64,000 bases of DNA from Scopulibacillus darangshiensis (GTDB lineage: Bacteria > Bacillota > Bacilli > Bacillales > Sporolactobacillaceae): contig NZ_SLXK01000008.1 in NCBI RefSeq assembly GCF_004341035.1, forward strand, positions 62,001 to 126,000, read 5' to 3'. Of this stretch, positions 24,110-34,384 are shown in pieces. Below the pieces are notes generated by a model. It was not told the origin of the DNA, searched no databases, and saw nothing but the letters and a program-made list of their open reading frames with translations. Every line of letters begins with the position of its first letter. The stretch's first letter is position 1. Position numbers and translations under genes: made by a program.

Positions 24110-27100
24110 TTATTTTATTTGAATAAAGTGTCCGCCGTCAAAGGCATACAAACCAGTGCAGGCTACCGTCCGCTTCCAAATCCGCTCAATTGCCGTTTGA
24201 TAGAGCTTTAGCTGCTTTTCGTAGCGTTCGATAAGCTTAAATCTAGCCTCATCAGGTGTTGGATATTTATCATGGATGTGATCTGTTTTGTAGTCAATGA
24301 TCGTCAAACCACCCTCATCCTCGATCAGACAATCGATCACACCTTGTACGAGGACCTGTTCATCCTCGGCACCCGTCCATTGTGGATATGCCTCATGAGC
24401 AGGCAGAACCAGGCTGAATGGGCATTCCCTGATCACCCTGCTTGCTCCCAGCATTTTTCTTCCAATTTCTGATTCAAAAAAGCTAAGAATTGCCTCGTAA
24501 TCTAACGTTTGTTCTTGTTCCGGGGCAAGCAGTTCATGGACAACGAGCTTTGCACCTTGACTTTTGATGGATTCAATCGTGACTTGCTGCGATAGATCAA
24601 TATGCTGCATTAGCATGTGCATCGCTGTCCCTTTTTCGGCAGCGGATAACTGTCCTTTTTGTAAAAAGCGCGGGCGATCGCCAATAGGCTGTCTGAACAC
24701 ACGAACCATAGCATCATCATAGCCTTCGTTAAAAAACTCTTGCTGCCGCTTGATTTCCGTTACCGTTTGCTTCGCCATGGAAACTGTGGCTTGCTCATAA
24801 GGGTAAGTCCAATTTAACCGCCCTTCAACCTGCTCTTTGAAGCGGTCCGACCCTGTGACAGCTTCCCATTCTTTAACTTTTAAAAGTTTGTCTTCCTGGT
24901 TAGCCGTTTGACCTTTCGCTGATTGGATGAGTGCCGCGGCGGGTACAACCGCCGTCCTCCATGATGATGAATCAAGGGAGACCTCATGCCGGTCCGGCTT
25001 TTCTTCAGCAACATCGTGAAGCGCCTCGGCCCCAAGGTGGCGGATCACCGCAGGTCCAACCCAATCAAGAAATGTTTTCGCCCTGCCCCGGTCATAGGCC
25101 GGCAATAGCCAGGACCGTTCGTGAATGAAGGATTGCCAGCTTAAAATGGTTTTCTTTGCATCGCGTACGGTTCCAATTAAGATCAGTTTTTCTTTCGCCC
25201 TTGTTAATGCGACATACAATACCCGCATTTCCTCAGCAAGCATCTCTTCAGTCAATTTTTGCTTGATAGCTAAAAAGGGGATGGTCGGCAGACTGATCCG
25301 TTTTACAGGATCAATGACTTTCGTTCCTAATCCTAATGTTTTGTGCAGAAGTGCCTTTTCATTTAAGTCCATTTTGTTGAACATTTTATTCATTCCGGCA
25401 ACAAAGACAACGGGATATTCTAAGCCCTTGCTTTTGTGTATTGTCATGATCCGGACGACATCTTCCTGTTCGCTTAACGCTCTGGCTGCACCCAAGTCAC
25501 TGCCTCGATCCCGCATCCTTTCAATAAAACGAAGAAACCTGAAGAGACCGCGGAATGAGGTTTGTTCGTATTGACCAGCCCGGTCGTACAGGGCCTTAAG
25601 ATTTGCTTGTCTTTGCGCGCCGCCAATTTGCCCTGCAACATAATCATAGTAACCTGTCTCACGGTATATCTGCCAAATCAACTCTGCAACTGAACCGGTC
25701 CTCGCTGTGCTTCTCCAGGCGTACAGCTGCTGAAAAAAGTGACCAAGCTTGTCAGCCAATCCATCCTTTTTATTTTTCACATATGCTTTGGCAGCGGCAT
25801 AATAAGCCGATGATTGATCCTGCATCCGGACCTGTGCCAATTCATCTGCATTAAGCCCGACAATCGGTGATCGGAGTACAGCAGCAAGCGGGATATCCTG
25901 ATATGGATTATCGACCACCTTCAATAAGGACATCATGACCGACACTTCTATAGCATCAAAATAACCGGTAGACAGCTCAGCATAAGCCGGAATCCCCTCT
26001 TGTTTTAAAATATCAAGCATCGCCGGAGCCGTTGTAGATGCTGCCCTAAGCAATATCACTATGTCACGAAATGCCATCGGACGATTTCGCCCTAAGTCAC
26101 GGTCAAATACTTGTTCACCTTCTCCGGTTGCCGTGCCGATCAGTGCTTTAATTTTATCGGCAATTTGGTAAGCTTCAAGCTCTGCAACCTGCAGATCATC
26201 GGCAGCATCCTGATCACCCTCATCGGCACCTTCTTGTCCGGCACGATTAATAACAATGAGTTCGGATGGAACATACCTTTTAGGGTACTCAGCCCCCAGT
26301 CTAAGTTCAGCATCTGTGTCATAATCAATTTCGCCGACCTCTTCATCCATGATTTGTTTGAATATATAATTGGTTCCCGAAATCACTTCATTGCGGCTCC
26401 TGAAGTTTTTGGCCAAATCAATTTTACAACCCTCAGCACCGTTTCCAAAGCGCTTGTATTTAGCTAGAAACAAACCAGGCTCAGCCAAACGGAAGCGATA
26501 GATACTTTGTTTTACATCCCCCACCATGAACAAATTACCGCCGTGTTTCGGATCCATTGATACAAGCTGTAATATCGTCTCTTGAACAAAATTGGTGTCC
26601 TGGTATTCATCAACTAGAACCTCGGAAAATTGGGCACGGTATTGTTCAGCAACCGTTGAAGGTTTCTCTCCCTCTGGTGACGAATCCCCATGCCGTAAAA
26701 TCTCAAGGCAATAATGCTCCAAATCGGCAAAATCCACAACACCCTTTTCATGCTTGGCAGTTAGGTATCTTTCATTAAAGTCATTGACTAGCTGAGCAAG
26801 GAGGCTAACTGGTCCTGTCATGTCATTTAAATCTTCTAGAAAAGATTCAGGTGAACGTGAGAACCACTCATCTTTCATTTGCTGTACCTGTTTCTTCACC
26901 GTCTCTCTTATTGCCTTGACCTGCTCCTTAAGAGTATCCAGGTACTCATTACCTTTACAAGCTTTTAGCCGCGAAAAGGAAAGATCGGAAAAAACCTTAT
27001 AAAGGGCATCCCAGGAGCCCTCTGAAGCGAGCAGGATATTTTGCAAAATAACTTGATCACTTAAGATATTGTCAGCATAAGGTGTTGGACCGCCAGGCTC

Positions 27101-27844
27101 ATTAATCAACTGCCCGGCTTGATTTAAAATTGCCATCAGGCCCTTTATTTGCTGGCGGCAGATTTTTTTGAGATCAGCAGTCCAGGGCAGATCATCAACA
27201 GATGTCATATCATTAACCTGATAGGATGCCGTCATTTCTTTCAGCCACTTGGCAGGCCATGGATGGCTTCGGGAAAAGTCATAAATTTTTTGAACCATAT
27301 GCTGCAAATATAAGTCATTTCGGTCATTAGAATAACAATCGACAAGCTCGTAAAATTCACCAGAGGAATCAGAGCTGTAATAGTCTTCAAGCAGCTCCTC
27401 CATCACTTCTTCCCGCATGAGTGCCATTTCCGTCTCATCAATAACTCGAAAGGATGGGTCAATATCCAACATATAGTAATAGCGTTTGACAACCGACATG
27501 CAAAAAGCATGGGATGTCATTATGGATGCCCGGTTCAGTAACGTTAGCTGTCTTCTTAAGAAGAGAGAATTGGGCCGTTCTGCGAGGGCTTTTTCCAAGG
27601 CTTTCCCAATCCTCGCTTTCATTTCGGCTGCGGCAGCATTTGTGAAGGTAACGATCAAAAGCCTGTCTACGTCCATCGGGTTCTCAGGATCAGTTATTTT
27701 CCCTATAATACGTTCTACCAGTACAGCCGTTTTCCCCGAACCCGCAGCGGCTGCAACTAATATATCCTTCCCCGTTTCTGTAATGGCTTGCCATTGTTCG
27801 TCTGTCCACTGACTATCCACAGGTTTAGTCATTTGTGTTGTCAT
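24110..27844 (-). CDS. addA: ATP-dependent helicase/nuclease subunit A
   Basis: 1244 residues. UvrD-type helicase and nuclease of the AddAB complex, which processes double-strand breaks up to Chi for RecA loading. Walker A is AAAAGSGKTAVLV (near residue 35), the DEXX-type motif VDEYQDTN, and helicase motif RVLYVALTRAKEKL. The C-terminal RecB-like nuclease has GVIDCLIEDEG and IDYKTD. ATG 27844 follows GGAGGTG; it overlaps the addB stop by 20 bases. Confidence 0.97.
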   Translation of the reverse strand: MTTQMTKPVDSQWTDEQWQAITETGKDILVAAAAGSGKTAVLVERIIGKITDPENPMDVDRLLIVTFTNAAAAEMKARIGKALEKALAERPNSLFLRRQLTLLNRASIMTSHAFCMSVVKRYYYMLDIDPSFRVIDETEMALMREEVMEELLEDYYSSDSSGEFYELVDCYSNDRNDLYLQHMVQKIYDFSRSHPWPAKWLKEMTASYQVNDMTSVDDLPWTADLKKICRQQIKGLMAILNQAGQLINEPGGPTPYADNILSDQVILQNILLASEGSWDALYKVFSDLSFSRLKACKGNEYLDTLKEQVKAIRETVKKQVQQMKDEWFSRSPESFLEDLNDMTGPVSLLAQLVNDFNERYLTAKHEKGVVDFADLEHYCLEILRHGDSSPEGEKPSTVAEQYRAQFSEVLVDEYQDTNFVQETILQLVSMDPKHGGNLFMVGDVKQSIYRFRLAEPGLFLAKYKRFGNGAEGCKIDLAKNFRSRNEVISGTNYIFKQIMDEEVGEIDYDTDAELRLGAEYPKRYVPSELIVINRAGQEGADEGDQDAADDLQVAELEAYQIADKIKALIGTATGEGEQVFDRDLGRNRPMAFRDIVILLRAASTTAPAMLDILKQEGIPAYAELSTGYFDAIEVSVMMSLLKVVDNPYQDIPLAAVLRSPIVGLNADELAQVRMQDQSSAYYAAAKAYVKNKKDGLADKLGHFFQQLYAWRSTARTGSVAELIWQIYRETGYYDYVAGQIGGAQRQANLKALYDRAGQYEQTSFRGLFRFLRFIERMRDRGSDLGAARALSEQEDVVRIMTIHKSKGLEYPVVFVAGMNKMFNKMDLNEKALLHKTLGLGTKVIDPVKRISLPTIPFLAIKQKLTEEMLAEEMRVLYVALTRAKEKLILIGTVRDAKKTILSWQSFIHERSWLLPAYDRGRAKTFLDWVGPAVIRHLGAEALHDVAEEKPDRHEVSLDSSSWRTAVVPAAALIQSAKGQTANQEDKLLKVKEWEAVTGSDRFKEQVEGRLNWTYPYEQATVSMAKQTVTEIKRQQEFFNEGYDDAMVRVFRQPIGDRPRFLQKGQLSAAEKGTAMHMLMQHIDLSQQVTIESIKSQGAKLVVHELLAPEQEQTLDYEAILSFFESEIGRKMLGASRVIRECPFSLVLPAHEAYPQWTGAEDEQVLVQGVIDCLIEDEGGLTIIDYKTDHIHDKYPTPDEARFKLIERYEKQLKLYQTAIERIWKRTVACTGLYAFDGGHFIQIK

Positions 27845-30800
27845 CTGGTGCACCTCCTTCACTTTCTAGAATCCTGCCTAATACAATGTCATCTTTATCC
27901 TTTTTTAAATAACGAAAACTGTTATCTTCCTGAGATTGATCAAATTGGCAGAAGGATTTGAATGAACAGAATTGACATGGTGTCTTATTCTTTAATTTAT
28001 AAGGGGATATATGAACGTCACCTTCCGTGATACGGGTACCCACCTTTTTCATAACCTGCCGCACATATTGTCTCAAGGATTGAAAGGTTTCCGTGTCCGC
28101 AACGGATGACGATTTATAAAAACTGCCATCCCTCTTTAACCCGACAGGCAAAATATCCGAATGCCCGCTGTCCAGTGATTGATCCATCGACCTGATGATG
28201 TCTTCGTCAGCGAGTATAAGGCCTTTCATTTTAAAATCTTTCATGAGCTTCTGCTCCAGCTCATCCTCTGATAGCCGCTCAGTTGCATTAAGCATCGGAT
28301 TATGCACATGAAAATATAAGACGCCTGCTGGGGTTGCCTCAACGCCAAGCCAGTCTTTGGCATGGGTAATAACAACATCTAGGTATGTCAGCATTTGCAA
28401 GGCCAAACCAAAATAGATATCCGTCAAACTTAGATCCGTAGAACTTGATTTATAATCTATAATTCTTAAAAGAATCCCAGCGCCATTCATCCCTTTATCC
28501 ACTCTATCAATTCGGCCTATGATTTCCATTTGACAGCCGTTCGGCAATTCAAAGACAAGGGGCGGCAATTGATAATCCGGACCAAACGGCAATTCCAAAC
28601 CTATCGGGGAAAAGCCGCTGACCCCGGCATGCACTCGCATCACTTTGGCTGCCCTAGCAACGACTTGGCTCAATTTATGCTGCAAATATTGGTGACGATT
28701 TGAACTCATCAGGATCTCTCTTTGCAGCTTTGGTGCCAATTCTTTGACCGTGTCTAACGCAAGAGTTTCACATTCCCGCCCCGATAATTCGGCCCATGAC
28801 CGTTTCTCTTTCTGGAGTTTTTCAGTCATTAACTTCAATGCTGAGTGAAAAAGTTGTCCAATATCAGGGGCCTCAAGCCTGAAGACGTCCCGCTCTTTCA
28901 AACGCAATCCATAGGAAGCAAATTGGGCAAAGGGACAAGCATTAAATAATTCCATCCGTGACACGCTTGCCCTAATTTTTTCCCCATATAAGGTTTTTGC
29001 TGTCTCAGGCTGCAGCGTTTCTTGATTGCGATAAAATAACCCGCTTAACACCCTTTGTCCTTTATCAGTCCATTCCGGTTTCATAGTATACCAGTTATAA
29101 GCATCCCACCATAAGTCTGAAATGGGATATCCCCGCTGAGAGTGGCGGATTTGCGATGTCAGCCGGCCTAGTGTTTTGTTTGGACCTACGATGAAATCCA
29201 ACTGCTCATCTTCCCGAACATCCTGGGGTTCAGCCGGGGCAAGACGTTCACTCAATTTTGGAAACATCTTCTTGATTCGGCTGATCACAGGCGAAGGCAA
29301 AAGCGCCTGCCCCTCTTCGCTGGCTATCGGGTAAGAAAGGTACAACTTTTCACTAGTACCTGTTAAGGAACGATAAATAAGAAATTCCTCATCAAGCAAT
29401 TGCTCCCGCGTCCCGTCTGCAAGAACCAAACCGCAATCGTCTAAAGCTTCCCGATCATTATCGGAGAATATACCATCCTCTATAGGCTTGGCGGGAACAA
29501 CGCCTTCATTTATTCCTAGGATAAAAACAGCACGAACCCTCGATAAATGCGATCTGTCCATACTCCCGACAATAACGTGATCCAATGCAGGAGGTACAAG
29601 TGCAAAATTAAGCGAGTCGAGGCCAGTATCCAACACTTTACTGAACAAATTTAGAGAAAGGGGTTCTCCGCCGGCAGCCTCCACGAGTTGATCCAAGGTG
29701 TCCATGACCGCCTTCCATACTTGATCGTGCTCCCTTGCTTCATCAAGCCGGCCAGTCTGTTCCGCCTCACCTCTTAATCTTTCCATTTTTTCTGGTATAG
29801 ACAAGTCAATAAGGAAATGATAAAGAACTGTACATTGATCAGTCACTGTCTTAGCTGCTTTTATTTTCCTCTCAAAGTCGGATAATGGCTCCGCTACTTG
29901 CATCCGCCATCTATTGATCTGCCTTTGAACATTTAGCTCTTGTTTGGACTGCTCCCCTTTATTACCGTCAAGACCACGGTAGCGGCGGTATAACCATGAT
30001 TTGCTATCCTTCCAGCGGGCGCCATATACGCCGTGGGCGATAACATAATTCTCAAGAATATCCATTTTTTCACGTTGTTCATGGATGTTGCAATCAAGGG
30101 GAAATAAAAGATCAGTTTTAATCGAGCGAAATACTGCTTCATAGCGCCAGTTCTGGTTAATCACATCAAGCGCTGACCTGATGAATTCTATAAGCGGGTG
30201 ATGGTGCATTGGCCGCTTTTGATCAATAAAAACTGGAATTTCATAATCCTCGAAAATCGTTTCAATCAAGCTATAATAATTTGACAGATCACGTACGAGG
30301 ACCGCTAATTCTCGATAACGCATGTTTTCATCTCGAGTTAATCGAACGATATCGCGTGCGGTTTGCTCAATTTCCTCGCGCCGATTCACAGCCTCCGTTA
30401 AATTAAGGCCATCAGTTGCTTCTGAGACGATAAAGGGTCTCTTTTCATAATGCTCTGCCAAATGTGCGATTGCTTTTGTTTGGAAGCTATCTGTTCCTGC
30501 TTTAATAATCGGCTGTTCAATTGGTACATTATGTTCCAAAGCAAGCTGATTCAACTGAAGATAGGTTAGCGCCGTTTGGCGGAACAATGACAGGTCATCA
30601 GGGGCATATTCATAAGGTTTATCCAATGTCAAAGCTATGGTGACACTTTTTGCATGGCACATTAGCTTTTCCACTACAGCTCTTTCCTGCGGTGTCATAC
30701 TTGTAAATCCGTCAATCCATATATCCGCATCTTTAATAAAAGCGGTTTTTTCGATTTGTTCGGCTAAAAGCTTCAAATAATCTTCACTATCAACATATTT

Positions 30801-31337
30801 GCCAAGCAAAGCCTGCTCAAGCTCAGTGAAAATAAACTGCATATCAAATAGCTTATCCTTTAGCAAAGCTTTATCTTCTGAATCAGCAGACGCTTCAACC
30901 GTTTTGAATTTCGCTTGCAAATCATCCGGTGTCAAACAATATCTTTTGAACTCAGTCACTGTTGTATGTAAAAGATCATAAAACCCCTTTTGTTCTGAAG
31001 CTTTCTTGAAAATACGCAATTTCTCTTTGTTTTGCTCGACGATTTTTCTTAAAAGCATGGTCATGCCAACATTATTAAGATGATAGCGGGTCACGCCCCC
31101 CGTTTGTTGCAATACCCTTAAGGCAAGTCTTGCAAAACTGTAGACATTAAACCTTGTCATACCTTCGAGTCCCGGTGACTTCGCCATCTCATATTCAGTG
31201 TCAAAAGTCATATGGTCTGGCACCAAAAAATAAAGCGGCGGTCCCGCGGGATTTTGTCGAAGTGCATCCCGTACGGCATTAAAACAGTGCTCAGTCTTCC
31301 CTGTCCCTGAGCGCCCTAGAATAAATCTTACGGACAT
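27825..31337 (-). CDS. addB: ATP-dependent nuclease subunit B
   Basis: 1170 residues. Partner of AddA and the Chi-recognising subunit. A Walker A GRSGTGKT lies at residue 7. The C-terminal nuclease shows GRIDRVDKG and RIIDYKSSS. The four cysteines of the iron-sulfur nuclease staple are visible as NACPF and, at the end, CQFCSFKSFC. ATG 31337 has a GGAGGG site six bases before it; TTG 31343 is less likely. It is the first gene of the addB-addA-sbcD-sbcC unit, the same order as in B. subtilis. Confidence 0.97.
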   Translation of the reverse strand: MSVRFILGRSGTGKTEHCFNAVRDALRQNPAGPPLYFLVPDHMTFDTEYEMAKSPGLEGMTRFNVYSFARLALRVLQQTGGVTRYHLNNVGMTMLLRKIVEQNKEKLRIFKKASEQKGFYDLLHTTVTEFKRYCLTPDDLQAKFKTVEASADSEDKALLKDKLFDMQFIFTELEQALLGKYVDSEDYLKLLAEQIEKTAFIKDADIWIDGFTSMTPQERAVVEKLMCHAKSVTIALTLDKPYEYAPDDLSLFRQTALTYLQLNQLALEHNVPIEQPIIKAGTDSFQTKAIAHLAEHYEKRPFIVSEATDGLNLTEAVNRREEIEQTARDIVRLTRDENMRYRELAVLVRDLSNYYSLIETIFEDYEIPVFIDQKRPMHHHPLIEFIRSALDVINQNWRYEAVFRSIKTDLLFPLDCNIHEQREKMDILENYVIAHGVYGARWKDSKSWLYRRYRGLDGNKGEQSKQELNVQRQINRWRMQVAEPLSDFERKIKAAKTVTDQCTVLYHFLIDLSIPEKMERLRGEAEQTGRLDEAREHDQVWKAVMDTLDQLVEAAGGEPLSLNLFSKVLDTGLDSLNFALVPPALDHVIVGSMDRSHLSRVRAVFILGINEGVVPAKPIEDGIFSDNDREALDDCGLVLADGTREQLLDEEFLIYRSLTGTSEKLYLSYPIASEEGQALLPSPVISRIKKMFPKLSERLAPAEPQDVREDEQLDFIVGPNKTLGRLTSQIRHSQRGYPISDLWWDAYNWYTMKPEWTDKGQRVLSGLFYRNQETLQPETAKTLYGEKIRASVSRMELFNACPFAQFASYGLRLKERDVFRLEAPDIGQLFHSALKLMTEKLQKEKRSWAELSGRECETLALDTVKELAPKLQREILMSSNRHQYLQHKLSQVVARAAKVMRVHAGVSGFSPIGLELPFGPDYQLPPLVFELPNGCQMEIIGRIDRVDKGMNGAGILLRIIDYKSSSTDLSLTDIYFGLALQMLTYLDVVITHAKDWLGVEATPAGVLYFHVHNPMLNATERLSEDELEQKLMKDFKMKGLILADEDIIRSMDQSLDSGHSDILPVGLKRDGSFYKSSSVADTETFQSLRQYVRQVMKKVGTRITEGDVHISPYKLKNKTPCQFCSFKSFCQFDQSQEDNSFRYLKKDKDDIVLGRILESEGGAPDDNTND

Positions 31338-31438
31338 CGACAACCCTCCATCTTTCTTATTTCTATTGTTTTTATTATCTCACCTTTAGTAAGCAAACGA
31401 TAGTCCTCTGGCTTTTGAAGTTGATGGAAATTACCTTT

Positions 31439-31460
31439 TTATATACTTTCTGATTAACTA
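31439..31460 (+). repeat. Interspersed structured repeat, right-end fragment
   Basis: Only the terminal TATACTTTCTGATTAACT part of the repeat family is present, directly before the terminator of the NSS transporter operon. Confidence 0.45.
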
Positions 31461-31462
31461 AG

Positions 31463-31497
31463 AAAAGGACTGAGCCATTTATAGCTCAGTCCTTTTT
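31463..31497. terminator. Terminator of the NSS transporter operon
   Basis: Stem AAAAGGACTGAGC/GCTCAGTCCTTTTT with an 8-base loop. It lies three bases after the stop codon of the small subunit gene. Confidence 0.88.
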
Positions 31498-31499
31498 AT

Positions 31500-31619
31500 T
31501 TATTGCTGCTGTTTTTTCGCTTTTCTGCTTACGCTTACTGCATGTGCTACGCTGGCGCCGAAGCCCCCCCAGAGGATAATCATTCCAATCACCATGATCG
31601 TTATTGCGCTGCCAGACAT
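31500..31619 (-). CDS. MetS-like small subunit of NSS methionine/alanine importer
   Basis: 39 residues: one hydrophobic helix (about 4-26, with ITIMVIGMIILWGGFGASV) and a basic tail ending KAKKQQQ. This is the pattern of the small membrane subunit found next to MetP-type NSS transporters, where it is required for methionine/alanine uptake in Corynebacterium. Its ATG directly follows the transporter's TAA stop, with GGAGG inside the end of the transporter gene. Size, position and pattern all agree, though the peptide is too short for firm family proof. Confidence 0.8.
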   Translation of the reverse strand: MSGSAITIMVIGMIILWGGFGASVAHAVSVSRKAKKQQQ

Positions 31620-33125
31620 TTAGAGGACCTCCTTTTTCTTTTCTGCGGCATTGCTGCGCCATTTTCCAACGGACAAGATGATCCCGACAATAACGGCTCC
31701 CAATGCAACAAGCCATCCGAAAGTGATAATGCCTGCTGGGTAGTCACCATAATTAGATTTAATGTTTTGGCGAATGAGGTCGAACATCATATAACCCAGA
31801 ACAATCGGTGTAATGACACCCAGGCAAATCTTCCACCAACCGCCAATCCGTATATCTGAAATAGCGTTCGCATGCTTCTTAAGCGGATCAAGCTGCCGCA
31901 GAATCCAAGAAATGACAATAACTTCAACCAAACCAGCCAAGGCAACCCCGAACTGGTTTATGAAATAGTCGACAACATCAAGGAAATTCAAGCCGCCTTT
32001 TGTTGCAAAAAGCAATGAAATAATCGCCGATAAGCCGCCGCCGAACCATACCGCTTTATTGCGGGAGATTTTAAATTTATCCTGAAGAGCAGAAATGTAA
32101 GTTTCACAAATCGAAATCAAGGAACTCAGTCCTGCAAATATTAAAGACAAGAAGAATAGGATGCCAAAGAACTGATTAAAGCCTGGAAATTCGTTAATAA
32201 TTTTCGGAAATACCATAAAGGCAAGGCCGACACCGCCGACACCTTCCTTTGCCAGTTCAGGTACGGATATACCTTGCTGTACAGCCATGAAGCCTAATAC
32301 GGCAAAAACACCGATACCAGAAAGCAATTCAAATCCGGAGTTGGCAAAGCCAGTAATAAAAGCATTGTTCGTAATATCCGATTTCTTTGGCAAATAACTT
32401 GAATAAGTGATCATAATAGCAAATGCGATGGATAGGCTAAAGAAAATCTGGCCATATGCCGCCACCCAGACTTTTCCATCCAGTATCTTATCCCAATGGG
32501 GTTCAAAAAAGGCTGTTAACCCTTGGGCTGCCCCATCAAGTGTTACCGCACGAATGACAATGATTGCAAACATTATAACGAGGATTGGTATAAAAAACTT
32601 GTTTGCGATTTCGATCCCCTTTTTGACGCCTTTAAACAAAATCCCTAAGACGACAATCCATACTACAATCAACGGTATAAGAACACCTGGTACCAAAGAA
32701 CCTATTTCGCCCGGGTTTGCCACTTTAAGATAATCGCTGACAAGGAAGTTTGTTGGATTCTTTCCCCAGTTAAGATTGAATGAAAAAACCGTATAAGAGA
32801 TTGCCCAAGCCACTATTACTGCATAATAAGTCGATATGACAAAGGCAATGGCGACCTGCCACCAGCCGATCCATTCGGTTTTTTTGCTAAAACGAGCCCA
32901 TGATAAAGGCGCTGAGCCGCGGTGCTTGTGGCCTATTGTAAACTCTAGAATCAATAGCGGAATACCCGCTGTTAAAAGTGCAAATAAATATGGTACAAAA
33001 AAAGCCCCGCCGCCATTTTCATAGGCTGTCGCAGGGAAGCGCCAAATATTCCCAAGGCCGATAGCCGAACCAATCGCAGCCATGATAAACCCTGCCCGCG
33101 ACCCCCACTGCTCACGATTTTCCAT
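31620..33125 (-). CDS. Sodium-dependent amino-acid transporter (NSS family)
   Basis: 501 residues with about 11-12 membrane segments. The N-terminus has the family signature GFIMAAIGSAIGLGNIWRFP, and the Na-site region SLSIAFAIMITYSSYLPKKSD follows (split across helices 6-7). It is likely a Na+-coupled importer of methionine, alanine or another neutral amino acid, resembling YhdH/YocR and MetP. The tiny gene fused to its stop codon favours the MetP type. An interspersed repeat lies upstream. Confidence 0.9.
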   Translation of the reverse strand: MENREQWGSRAGFIMAAIGSAIGLGNIWRFPATAYENGGGAFFVPYLFALLTAGIPLLILEFTIGHKHRGSAPLSWARFSKKTEWIGWWQVAIAFVISTYYAVIVAWAISYTVFSFNLNWGKNPTNFLVSDYLKVANPGEIGSLVPGVLIPLIVVWIVVLGILFKGVKKGIEIANKFFIPILVIMFAIIVIRAVTLDGAAQGLTAFFEPHWDKILDGKVWVAAYGQIFFSLSIAFAIMITYSSYLPKKSDITNNAFITGFANSGFELLSGIGVFAVLGFMAVQQGISVPELAKEGVGGVGLAFMVFPKIINEFPGFNQFFGILFFLSLIFAGLSSLISICETYISALQDKFKISRNKAVWFGGGLSAIISLLFATKGGLNFLDVVDYFINQFGVALAGLVEVIVISWILRQLDPLKKHANAISDIRIGGWWKICLGVITPIVLGYMMFDLIRQNIKSNYGDYPAGIITFGWLVALGAVIVGIILSVGKWRSNAAEKKKEVL

Positions 33126-33162
33126 GTTCCATCCCCCTTTTCTACTATAGTCTTATTTCTCT

Positions 33163-33250
33163 AAAGAAAACTTGGCTTATCGCCAAGCTCTTAAGGCGAA
33201 AGCCTTAGCCCGCACTTATGTGCGTCAGAAATTTTAATTTCTGATTAACT
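33163..33250 (+). repeat. Interspersed structured repeat, divergent shortened copy
   Basis: Starts AAAGAAAACTTGG and ends TTTCTGATTAACT, with CTTGGCttatcGCCAAG, GGCgaaaGCC, GCACttatGTGC and AGAAATttt/AATTTCT hairpins. It resembles the full-length copies at 40248 and 47103 at both ends but lacks their middle. Confidence 0.7.
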
Positions 33251-33371
33251 AAAATAAGGTAATTTTGTACCTCTTCAGACTATTTATCCTATAGTATATC
33301 TACTACGCCTATCCGTGTCAAAATATACTTTAAATTTTTTGTGAAAATAGTCCTATTTTTTACTACAGGCC

Positions 33372-33401
33372 AAAAATAAGACATCCAACTGGATGTCTTA
33401 T
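33372..33401 (-). terminator. Terminator after the sulfurtransferase gene
   Basis: Stem AATAAGACATCC/GGATGTCTTATT with a 4-base loop, touching the stop codon. On the minus strand TTTTTGG follows. Confidence 0.8.
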
Positions 33402-34253
33402 TTAACCGTTCTTATTCTCTGCGCCTTTCGCTATAGGATACTCCTCATAGGAGATCCAGTCACTCCAGCTGCCTGGATATAGCTTTACATTCGTAAATCC
33501 TGCTTTCTGCAACCCTAGAATATTAGGGCATGCCGTCACACCCGAGCCGCAGTATACGGTGATTGACTTTTTATTTTCCAATGATGCAAAGCGATTCTTA
33601 AGCTCCGGCTCTGTTTTCCATTTTCCTTCAGGTGTAAGATTTTCTTTCCAAAACCAGTTTTCCGCTCCCGGTATATGCCCTGCCTTGGCATCCATTGGCT
33701 CCTCTTCGCCAAGATAACGCGATCTGGCTCTTGAATCAATAAGTGCCACATTATCCTTATTTTCTAAGAGGCTGCACACATCAACATGCGTCACAATCAT
33801 CTCATTATGAACTTTTGGTACAAATTGTGTCGGATGGGGAGCAGGTCTGTCATTCTCAACCGGGTAGCCCTCTTTATGCCAAGCAGAAAAGCCTTCATCC
33901 ATTACCAGGACCTTATCATGCCCGAAATAATTTAAAAGCCACCAAAGCCTGGCAGCAAACGCTCCCCCCTGGTCATCATAAGCGATAACTGTCTTTCTAT
34001 GATCTACACCAGAATTGCCTAATTTAAAGGCCAAATCCTTAACATCCGGCAGCGGATGACGCCCGCCATGACGCGTCGCTTGCCGTGAAAGGTCCTTCTC
34101 CAGATCAAAATAGACGGCATGAGGCAAATGTGCTTTATTATATTGTCTGCGTCCCTCCCTGGGATCTTGAAGATTAAATCGACAATCGGCTATCACAATA
34201 TTTTCATCATCAATATGATCTTTAACCCAATTCATGTCTATGGTTGTTTTCAT
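33402..34253 (-). CDS. Thiosulfate/3-mercaptopyruvate sulfurtransferase (tandem rhodanese)
   Basis: 283 residues in two rhodanese domains. The N-terminal one is inactive-like (ENIVIADCRFNLQDP, ending near YFGHDKVLVMDEG). The C-terminal one carries the active cysteine in VYCGSGVTACPNI (about residue 237). The CGSGVTA loop is typical of this enzyme class; it transfers sulfane sulfur to cyanide or thiols in the cytoplasm. ATG 34253 lies six bases after GGGGTG; GTG 34262 is in frame but overlaps the site. Single gene with a terminator. Confidence 0.92.
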   Translation of the reverse strand: MKTTIDMNWVKDHIDDENIVIADCRFNLQDPREGRRQYNKAHLPHAVYFDLEKDLSRQATRHGGRHPLPDVKDLAFKLGNSGVDHRKTVIAYDDQGGAFAARLWWLLNYFGHDKVLVMDEGFSAWHKEGYPVENDRPAPHPTQFVPKVHNEMIVTHVDVCSLLENKDNVALIDSRARSRYLGEEEPMDAKAGHIPGAENWFWKENLTPEGKWKTEPELKNRFASLENKKSITVYCGSGVTACPNILGLQKAGFTNVKLYPGSWSDWISYEEYPIAKGAENKNG

Positions 34254-34343
34254 TTTTCTCACCCCGCTTTTTTTTAATTTCTATTTTCGCATGACAAACT
34301 CCTGCAAAACATCACTTAAAGCGCTTTCCATTTCCATAAAAAT

Positions 34344-34376
34344 AAAAACGCTTCTGCATTGTTGAATACAGAAGCG
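34344..34376 (-). terminator. Terminator after ppiB
   Basis: Stem CGCTTCTG/CAGAAGCG with a 12-base loop; on the minus strand it is followed by TTTTTATT. It is eight bases after the stop codon. Confidence 0.85.
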
Positions 34377-34384
34377 CGACAAAA

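Noticed and set aside
25125-25574. A 149-codon plus-strand gene antisense to addA
   Set aside because: A by-product of codon bias in addA; no start signals and no recognisable protein.
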